The notes beneath the pieces were generated by a model. It searched no databases and was not told the origin of the DNA. It was given only the letters and a program-made list of their open reading frames with translations. A program made the translations under genes and the position numbers. Below are positions 55,734 through 64,000 of a DNA stretch of 64,000 nt, piece after piece. The DNA is taken from positions 372,001 to 436,000 of the forward strand of contig AP026172.1 of assembly GCA_030295235.1 (NCBI GenBank), given 5' to 3'. Numbering within the stretch: the stretch's first letter is position 1; the number at the start of each line of letters is the position of its first letter. The stretch is from Fistulifera solaris (Eukaryota; Bacillariophyta; Bacillariophyceae; Naviculales; Stauroneidaceae).

Positions 55734-56385
55734 CTTCTTTGATTAAAATCCTTCTGTCGACAAATAAAATGAATGATTGATCGACTTCAAGCAATCTGCG
55801 AAAGCTTGCAGTTGCTGTGTTCTGTTTTGCTGTTCTCCTGCGATGATCGCGTTGCCGTCGAAAGACGTTGGCGTGCAGGTGCGGCCGCCACTGTGATGAA
55901 ACATGTGACAACCGGTATTTCATGAGAAATTTACTTAGACAGTTTTTCAAATATTCCTCATGAAGTCGAACGAGTTTCTAAACACAGATTTTCCTCTTTT
56001 CATATTGAGCCATACTCTATACGAAACATGCGCTGCATGGGAATCCTTAACCTTACCGTCATTACGATACGCACTTACGATTACGATGGAGCTAAGAGTT
56101 ATACAAGGTACCAGGTACGGAGTAATCAACACGGAACAAAAAAGAAGGAAAGGGTCTAGGTCTACGATCTAGGGAGATTTGCCTATGATTACTTTGCTTA
56201 TCTTTTCTTGTTTTGGAGTAGTTTGATCTCAGGATGATTGGCTTTTCTAGCGCCGGAAATCATTTGCGATTAGACGCCCTGTACTAGAAGATAGACAAGT
56301 ATCTTTCGTCAAACAACGATGAATGCGACAAGTTTACACGTGATAGTCATATCCCCTCAATATTTCCTATCATTAATTATAATGA
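55734..56385. other. Intergenic region
   Basis: About 650 bases. It contains GGTACCAGGTAC near 56107-56118, a motif that recurs in other spacers of this window. Open frames on either strand are short and without family features. The right part is the 3' flank of the TMEM223-like gene. Confidence 0.4.
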
Positions 56386-57155
56386 CTATCTTCTTCTTTG
56401 ATGTTTCTGTCGCAGTTTCGTTACAGTCTTCAAACGACTTTCTTGTCGACGACCTTCGTCGCCCATGGCCACAAAATGCTTGGGATTCAGTAATGCCTGT
56501 AATAGACGGTCTGGGTGCGGTATGTTAGAGCTATCTCGGAAATCTAACATTAATGGAGGCCACGATATTTTCGGATGTCGAATTGGGAGATAGCCCCGAT
56601 AACTTGACAACTGATCCGCATAATCCGCCAATACCTCTTTGGCTTCCGGGGAAGAAGGATTCAACAGACTCGCCATACTGCTTGCCACAGGAACGATCGC
56701 GGCCGGTTTCGTGGCTGGCAGCACCCCCAGAAGGGTATGCGTATAAATGCGAAATTGCGCCGGCTGTTCCTCAGTGGCCGGTCGAAAGGTCAAACGCGAC
56801 ACCAATCGTTTGGGCCAGGCAAAAAGATCAATTGCAAACCGGTTGCAAAGATCGTACCGGTCACACCCAACATCGGGTCGACGTACAACTCGGGAATGTT
56901 GGCCGCATTGACCGCGGGCACAAAATCCGTCGTGTACCAGATCCAATACGCGGTATGAAAGCTGGAGAAACCCAAACCCGTCCGAATGAGAGCGAATTGT
57001 TCATTGCCGCGCTCAAATAATGGTTCTTCGTCGTTTCTTGGAGAAGAAGATGAAACGGAACGACACGTCGAAAGGACAGAAGCGGGAGATGATGTATGAA
57101 ATGTAGGGAAAGTCAGCTGACAGCGAAGCAAACGTGAACCTAAAGCCCTTAACAT
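56386..57155 (-). CDS. TMEM223-like mitochondrial membrane protein, frame broken once
   Basis: About 256 residues. Residues 1-45 look like a mitochondrial presequence (MLRALGSRLLRC, Ser/Arg rich). Then come PLFERGNEQFALIRTGLGFSS, a first membrane segment (HTAYWIWYTTDFV), and a second (MLGVTGTIFATGLQLIFLAW). The frame changes at AAAAA 56821-56825; one extra base joins the second segment to PKRLVSRLTFRPATEE. The later part repeats a TMEM223-like layout (THTLLGVLPATKPAAIVPV), ending in a basic tail. The family call rests on order and on the short LFE-x-F-R motif, so it is moderate. Complex IV-associated roles are known for human TMEM223, but cannot be carried over with confidence. Confidence 0.45.
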
Positions 57156-57615
57156 GATTGCGAGCGTCAGTTCAGATAATTCATGCAGTCAATTAGTCTC
57201 TTACTACAGGTATTGCAAGATAACAACGAATGATCATGATGAAAACAAGAAACACGCATGCTTTTCATATTATTTATTACCCCAGAGTACGGAGTACGTA
57301 GTATTATTTTTTCGCCTGTCAGTATTTTCTTTCCAGTAGAGTTAGGATTATCGGTTTTTGTCGTCCGTCGAGTAGCGAGTAGTGCGACCACCCGAACGGA
57401 TCGATCTGGGGCAATTTCTACGGAAACTCTGGTACATTTTCTACAGAGCCTGCGAACTGCGGCGCTTCAAGACCAATAAGCATACAAAGTAGTCACACGC
57501 AGACTTTATGAAGGCCGCGTTTTCAGCGTCCGAGCAAAAAGGGAGTTTGCGTCGCAAAAGAAAACGGATCCAATCGCATTGCTTGTAATTGCATTTTCAC
57601 GTCCAAGTAATAATC
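57156..57615. promoter_or_regulatory. Divergent intergenic region
   Basis: About 460 bases between two genes pointing away from each other. It contains the palindrome-like GAGTACGGAGTACGTAG near 57285-57301. Both promoters should lie here. Short frames on both strands are discounted. Confidence 0.4.
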
Positions 57616-58365
57616 ATGTCCGATAGCACCGATGAAGAAGAATTTACAGGTAATGTTGGTGACGAAGAATCATCCAATGACGACGCACCCTTGTCGAGTT
57701 TAGCCCGATCGGCCAAGAGATCAGCACCCAATTACAATGAAGATGATGACGACGACGACGACGAGGATGATGATGATGACGTTCCTTTATCGTCCTTGAT
57801 AAAGACCAAGAAGTCTGAAAAGAAAACAGCTGTTGTAAGGAAGAAAGAACCCGTTTCTCCGAAAAAACGCAAAGTATCAGCGACCTCTGTCCCCAAACCT
57901 CCTTCGAGCAGCAGCAGCAACAACAACAACAACAAATCGTACGAATTTGCTTCGGCGGCATTGTACGGAATGGAATCCGCGAAAGGACTGTTAATTCAAC
58001 GATTGCTTTGTCGTTGGTGGTATGCCATGACGTGGCCCGATCCCGCTCAATTACCATCGCAACCACCGGCCGGGTACGATTCCTTAGAGGGCTTTCCGGG
58101 CGTTTACGTGCGGACGTCCGGGGAAAAAGTGGGCACTTTGAAAGATGTACGGGATTTGCAAAGGGCTCCTTCTTTTCTCAATTTCGCGAAAAAGCCCGCG
58201 GAAGAATTGCAAGTGTTGTTGAAACAAGCGTTGTTGAAGCAAAAGGAGGAATTGATTCAGCGTGAGGGAAAGGGGACGGCGTTGGAGAAAGAATTAGATG
58301 CTTTGCTGAAATGGACCGAGAAAGTGAACCCAACCAAAGCCGATAAGGACGCACAAAGATACTGA
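57616..58365 (+). CDS. Acidic, Lys-rich nuclear-type protein
   Basis: Protein of 249 residues without an assigned family. The first half is low-complexity: a Ser/Asp/Glu start, a run of Asp and Glu (EDDDDDDDEDDDDD, residues about 42-55), then basic stretches (KKTAVVRKKEP and SPKKRKV; the last is a good nuclear localisation signal) and a Ser/Asn run. The second half is compact: ESAKGLLIQRLLCRWWYAMTWP, LEGFPGVYVRTSGEKVGTLKDVRD, and a C-terminal helix (ELQVLLKQALLKQKEEL). The compact part may be a protein- or nucleic acid-binding domain found in algal and protist chromatin proteins, but I cannot name it. The ATG at 57616 is chosen over the upstream TTG. Confidence 0.6.
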   Translation: MSDSTDEEEFTGNVGDEESSNDDAPLSSLARSAKRSAPNYNEDDDDDDDEDDDDDVPLSSLIKTKKSEKKTAVVRKKEPVSPKKRKVSATSVPKPPSSSSSNNNNNKSYEFASAALYGMESAKGLLIQRLLCRWWYAMTWPDPAQLPSQPPAGYDSLEGFPGVYVRTSGEKVGTLKDVRDLQRAPSFLNFAKKPAEELQVLLKQALLKQKEELIQREGKGTALEKELDALLKWTEKVNPTKADKDAQRY

Positions 58366-58482
58366 AAGCACAAGGGCTTTCTCTGGATTGAAAGAATAAC
58401 TTTCTAGGATTGTCTTTCTCCTCGTTAACAAGCGGGTGTTATAAAATGTGTTTAGCTATGTGTTCTAATGACGAATGGACTC

Positions 58483-61400
58483 TTACCGATCGTCGTCGAG
58501 AAGAAGTCCTCGGAGACTAGCTTCCTCTTCTCGGAGGATATCGGGTCGCAATTGATTTCGTATGGCCAGCAAGCTGAACGAGATAGCTTCGGCGACGCCA
58601 CTGGCCGGTGCTGCGATGGCCACAGGGATACCTCGAATCAGACTGCTTCCGGCCCCGGCTGCGCCACTTCGGTGATATTCGCGATACGGCACAATCACAA
58701 TACGATAGTTGGCCGTCTGCAAACCCCTCGAAAGACTCTCGAGTGCGTGCTGTGACGCATCATTGAGAGTCCTCGGTATGTGAATGGGCCGAGAAGGCAG
58801 TGTGCAACTAAAACCGCCCGTATTTAGTACAGCATGACGAGGGCTAGTAAGACTGGCAACTGTGCTAGCGAAAAACTCCGTCATTCGCGATGAAAGTGTA
58901 AATGTTTCATAAGATACAGCGTTGGTGAAGGAAGTCGTGCCCGCACGAAAAGCCCTTCCAATGCTTTCCCCGTTTTGCAATGCTTCCCAAGGGAGAGCTA
59001 CGAGATCGATCGCACTGCCTCCTACGTGCGTAATAGGTTGAAAAGGTGCGGCGTGTGTCACAAATTTGTGCAGCTGGGTGGCGCACACGTCTTGAATGTA
59101 TTGCCTTAGAAGGATCGAAATATTGGGCCCAAACCCGACTTCATTGTTGACGATAACTTCTTGAAGCGTAACAACCATCCCGTCGAGTGGACTCAAATTC
59201 ACTAGCTCTACCACAGCTCCATTCTTTAAAGCATCTGTGTTAATCTTCTCGGGTTTGTAGTCTACCTTTACTTTCAACGGGCGGACTCGAAAAGTTTTAA
59301 ACAATGGCGGAGGAAGGGCGTGCAAACCTTCCGGCAAAGGCTCATCAGCTTTGTCGGCATCACAGTCGTCACCTGGATTGAAAAAGGCCAAGGCAAACCG
59401 AATGGCTCGCTGGTCGAGCGAACATCGTAGCGGGAGTAGTTTCAGCGCAAATTCCGCTTCGTCATTGACAACATCATTTTCCGGTGTGACGCGTACTGCC
59501 GGGTGCCAACTGACCATCTGAAAGAAGCATTAGTAAACATGCAGAGCAAAATGCCAAGAAGCAAAAAGTCCTTACCTTAATAGCACCCAAGCCGTCGTTT
59601 GTATTCCGCGGATGCTCTTCATCGTTTACCCATTCGCCAATCATCTTTGTGGGCCTGTCCTTGCTGATCGTTTCAGCTACAAAGAAATCGCCTATTTTCA
59701 TATCCAGGCAAGACGCTAAGCGATGATCCGTCGAATCCTCAAAACTATCGAGTCGCAGTTGTGTCCCAGAAACCGATATCTGAATGTATTTATTTGTGCG
59801 GCGAGAAAGTCGTCGAATATCACTTTGATCTTTTAGTTTTTTGGTACGGTCTTCTGGCAATGGCAAATCATTAAAAATAGCAGATGAATTGGCTTTGTCG
59901 TCCAAAAGAGTACTCATGAGTTTGATTCTCGTCTCCTTTTCGCTATCACGATTGCGATCAGAGCTGGGTCTTTTAAATGTAGCGTCGCTCAATTCCACTT
60001 CCTTTTCGCTCCGATCTTTCGGGCTTGTACTCCCCGACAACGAAAGGGGAGCATGTTGCAATACTTCGTAACTTTTCATCCAGCATCTCAGGCCAGTCAT
60101 ATCCATCGAAACAACGGATTTTCAAAGCGAAATCATGGATTAATATCCGACTTTTCACGTAGCATTGTGAACTATTTCCGGAATATTTTGATGCACCCAT
60201 GTCACCCTCGCCCAGAGGATCTGATACGGGCTGAAGCCGAAAGTGATGGTTGATAATTGGTGGAATTTTCGAAGTTGTAGATTTACTTTGTAGAATCACT
60301 GTTCTTTCATCGTTTTCAATGAAGGGTGCTGTGAACCATCGGGCGGATTGCTCTTCGCCAGCCGGTATATCATTAACTAAGAAATCTGCATCAATGGTGG
60401 TCCAATCGTACCCATCAAGAAGGAAGTCTTTCGACCGATCATGTCTTGAATCAGTTCCAATTTGTGGTCGTAGGACACTTTGCTGTTTCAATAAACTAAG
60501 CATTGGTGTAGATAGTTCACGACCATCGTCATCATTGTCCAACTCTGTGACTGAATCTAAGAAAACTTCGTCGTCTCCAAGTGAGTTCAGACTTTTCAGT
60601 GTCCGCAACGCTTCGTCATCGATGGCACTTAATTCACGCGACATTTCGCCGATTGTGGTAAGTAATATCGAAAATGAGTCTCTACAACAAAACAGAGCGA
60701 GCTCACCGATTGTAAGACTGACGGTCGTTGATGATTCGGTTGAGGTTTTTCGGGTGTGGTTCGACAAGGAAATGACAGCATCGAGCGAACTTAATGTCAG
60801 CAGCGTGCGGAAGTTCATCTTTCGCTGTACATCGTCCGGCGAGATCTCAGCTTTTACCTGTGACTTCCATGCATCCAAAGATGTTTGCCACGATTGAAAT
60901 AGGGTGGTGCCCCCAGCATACTGCTATTTTCATAGTTGTATGGAAAGCGACTGTTGCACAGATAGATTGAGACATCACATAGGGTCACGGAGAACGACTG
61001 TGACGGTCCTCGAGGTAGCAGCATGTTTGTAGAAAAGCGTAGATCACCAAGTCGAACTATTACACGAGATGGCGTTCTGAACTTCACTGGCGAAACATAG
61101 TCCACATTACAATCGGCAAGAGAGATTCCAATTCTCGAAAGGGAAGCACCGGTACTTGATGGATGCCCACTTTCATTGTGCATGGTACTGGTGGAGTTTC
61201 CGCTAGCCGAAACGAAGATAGCCCTCAGCTTTGTCGGCCAGTGTCTTGATTCATAATCAATTCGAAGAGTCATATCGTAAAGAGTTATTTGAAAGTGGGT
61301 TTCCAACATATCATTGTTTGAGTCAGTCCTTTCAGGCAACGAGAAATCCAATAATACGCATGGACTTGCTGGTGAAATCGGTTTGAACAACTTAGAACGG

Positions 61401-64000
61401 TGAAATATCGATCGTGTAAGCGAATCCTGAGTCAAAGAGAGCCTTTTCCTAAGCAAATACGCCCGTCTTCTTATACAACCGGAGCGATCATTGATTTTCT
61501 GTTTGACAAGTTTACCAACTTGAATCGAAAAAGCATTGTAAGAGGAAAAGGGGACGTCACAGTCTTCCTAGTGACAAGAAAATTACCTTCGACAAAATTT
61601 ACATCTTGTACCAGCAAGCGTCCCTGGATCAAGTCATTTCCACAAACAACTCCGTGTAGTTTCAATCCATGTCCCATGATGACAAAGGATTGACTCAGGC
61701 TAGCGTGTGCGATTGTGTCATCGTGTACACCTAACGTGGTCGATGTGACGGATACAAGCAAAGAAGTAGAGTGAAGGCCCGCTCTACATTTCCTATTGTT
61801 TCCAGAATCAGGACCAGCAACTGAAGTCTCCGGTTTTGAGATACATCGGAAGATCGACAGCAATGTCGAAAGTTCTGTAGACGTCACGTCTCCGACAAAT
61901 TCGGGAATTTGGATACTGATGACAGTGTTACTTTTCGCCGCGTTTTCTAGCATTTCTTGTTGGGCGCCAACTTGCCGTATCCGACTACGTGAACGAGGGT
62001 CTACTCCACCTAGCTTAGAACAAAGGACACGATCTATCCTAGCATCATCATCTTCGTCCTCTTGACGATGCTTGAATGAAGAAATCGGGGGTACCATTGG
62101 GAATTCTATTTGTCCTCTTGATTGACAACGTTGACCTTCCTCATTCGAAATTTCAATACATTCTCGCCATAACTTTATGTTTACTGGGATTGTTGGTTGG
62201 ACTTCCGACCTACCGGCCGTTGTGAGGATATCGAACCTCCGACAATAGTGACCGGCACTTTTCGCATTATTTGGAAACGAAACAAACGCTATCGCATCGT
62301 CGAACCTAAGCGATAAATCTTCATCTGTAGCTACTTGCTTGCAATTTACAGCGATCAAAACATTTTTTGCGTCAATACCGACATACGTGTTGTTCGCGTT
62401 ACATGAAACCACCTCATACACACTTCGCTCAAACGAATTTTCCCAGTTTCCTGCTTTCAAAATTGGTAGCTTAAAATGAACGCTTGGACATGAAATTGAA
62501 ATTCGTAATGAAGCACCTTCTGTCTCCTGCTTCAAAGATTCTTCCTCGCCTTCGCTTTCGATTGCTTCGATGTTTTGTATAGCAGCAGCAAATTTCGACA
62601 TTCTTGGCAGGGTGTGGAGATCACATTCGTACACCAGAGGTAGCATTTCGAGATCGATATCGAGTTCCCCTTGGCATCTTTTCCGTACGTTCAGCGAAAT
62701 ACAGGGCGATTGTACTAGTATCTCTTCGTTTCTCTCCCTCAGACCATCAGAGCCACATAAAAAGGTAAATATAGGACGAATCTCTACCTTTCGAGAGACC
62801 TGAGAGTGTACCTTGCTGATCAGCGAGTCGTCAACCCCAAAATTGCCTATCACCAGTACGTGCTCCTGTGAGTTTGCAAAGATGCTCGATGTACAATCGA
62901 TATCTTTGACCGAAGCCAGTGCATAAGCTTCATCTCTTCGACCGGAATGCTCCCCGTCATTCGAGAATACGATTTTCAAACCTATCTCCGCAATGTGAAA
63001 TCGGATCGTCGCGATTAGGGCGCCAGAATGTTGGGGTGATTCATTTCGACTCAATGCTATAGAATCATGAAGCATAGCTGAATACTGATAGAAGCTCGTC
63101 TCATTGGCATCAAAAAACATATCAAACGATACTTCGTCCTTCGACCCATTCTGTGAAAAATCAGGGACCAAGACACCATTTCTCAATTCATTTCTTTCCA
63201 CTTGCTCACGCGCTGCTCGATACTGCTCCATCATCGTATTAAGAAAGTCTAAGTCTTCCGCTTCGTAGTTCGACTCCACCTCAGACTGTGACAAAGTCTC
63301 GACTTCGCGTCTGTCGTTCTGTCGAAAGTGCACCGAGTAAGTGTGAACAAATTTCCGCAAAAGGAGCAAGGAAGTTGTATCGATTGATATATTCAGTTTT
63401 TGACTCAAATTGACTTCACAGTCCGTCTCTGTCCTGTTTCCGGTGCTGGCTGACACCGAGTCGCAAGCATTCGAGCTATATTCAATAACCCGCAAGGTGA
63501 TGCGGTTGACACCTTCCAACAATACCATTGAAGCACGATACGCATCCCGTTTCGAGTTCCCCTCTCGTAAAACTTCTCCAATACAGAGAGAAGTCTTTTG
63601 AAACAGAACCGTCTTGTGAAATTTCGTTTCGTACAGCGGGGTGCCTTCGGTTGACTTCCCGACGGCGGCCGTTTGATACGAGAAACTCTGACAGCGCATT
63701 TCAACCCAAGCCTGTTTGACTCCTTCCTCATCGTTCTCCCAACACCGTATTGAAATATCTCTGATTTCGACCGATAATTCCAGTGACTTCAAAGCCGCAT
63801 CGAGGTACAGAGACAGCAAACTTTGCGTCGCAGCACTTGGAGCGACCGGAATTGTTGTTGCGGACGCAGGGACTTGTGGTTCTAGCTCCAAGAAAACACC
63901 ATCCAACTCAATTTTTGCCGCCAAAGCAATACGAGGCAAGGCTGTTCCCCAAGCCGTTCGTACTGTTTCCCACGCGGCATGATCATTGGACGCATCTTCT
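58483..64000 (-). CDS. ATG2: ATG2 autophagy lipid-transfer protein, partial at window edge
   Basis: Rod-shaped lipid-transfer protein linking the ER to the growing autophagosome. It runs off the right edge, so the N-terminal chorein part may be incomplete; the frame is open at 64000. An intron of 58 bases lies at 59518-59575. Seen: ALPRIALAAKIELDGVFLELEP near the start, the tip motif CFDGYDWPEM near 60100, TKMIGEWVND, FRVRPLKVKVDYKPEKI, LSPLDGMVVTLQEV, VGGSAIDLVALPWE, GTTSFTNAVSYETFTLSSR and VPYREYHRSGAAGAG, the last four in the order of the ATG2 C-terminal region. The frame breaks three times, at about 61564-61570, 60910-60925 and TTTT 60073-60076; single-base repair restores continuity. At least about 1,810 residues are in the window. 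Confidence 0.92.

Noticed and set aside
61540-61580. A 19-base GT-AG segment in ATG2 as an intron
   Set aside because: It is far below workable intron length, and its removal leads straight to a stop. A one-base shift explains the frame change.

Overview
The window is nuclear DNA of a eukaryotic microalga, most likely a pennate diatom of the Phaeodactylum type. The species is an inference: no rRNA or organelle marker is present. The evidence is gene-dense DNA on both strands, short GT-AG introns of about 58-220 bases, a diatom-type conserved hypothetical protein, secreted proteins with Ser/Pro repeats, a eukaryotic tRNA-Ala, and many eukaryote-only genes (CENP-C, ATG2, VPS29, Sec1, DBR1, ABCE1, NDUFAF5).

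Layout. 1-8 kb: a diatom hypothetical, a carnosine N-methyltransferase with one intron, and a large secreted repeat and beta-propeller protein. 8-14 kb: a fusion of an FkbM-like methyltransferase with a 2-oxoglutarate/Fe(II) oxygenase, then a long protein with repeated SH3-like modules. 14-18 kb: two tandem selenoprotein U genes, each with an in-frame TGA in a Sec-Pro-Ala-Cys motif and a SECIS-like hairpin in the 3' flank. 18-32 kb: ABCE1 (four exons), VPS29, a TIM-barrel-like protein, a membrane protein, an SLC38-type transporter, a LURP-one-related cluster with one truncated copy, RAD51B and a membrane protein. 33-44 kb: a DUF2431/BMT5-like protein, a Sec14 lipid-binding protein, Sec1, a bacterial-type RNase HII, a TspO-like membrane protein, lariat debranching enzyme, tRNA-Ala(AGC) and an Obg GTPase. 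44-64 kb: DNA2, an RluA-type pseudouridine synthase, a coiled-coil membrane protein, NDUFAF5, CENP-C, a TMEM223-like protein, an acidic nuclear-type protein and ATG2, which runs off the right edge.

The genes do not form one pathway. Several serve genome maintenance and chromosome segregation (DNA2, RAD51B, RNase HII, CENP-C), RNA and ribosome biology (DBR1, ABCE1, RluA, Obg, BMT5-like) and membrane traffic (VPS29, Sec1, Sec14, ATG2).

Two points shape the reading of the window. First, many otherwise well-conserved genes are broken by single-base shifts, mostly in homopolymers, with the correct protein resuming at once in another frame. This looks like uncorrected sequencing error rather than mass pseudogenisation, so coordinates of those genes span both frames. 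Second, the selenoprotein U pair is the most distinctive biology here: its TGA codons lie inside one frame, unlike the frameshift breaks, and each copy has a hairpin with base-pairing changes that preserve the structure.
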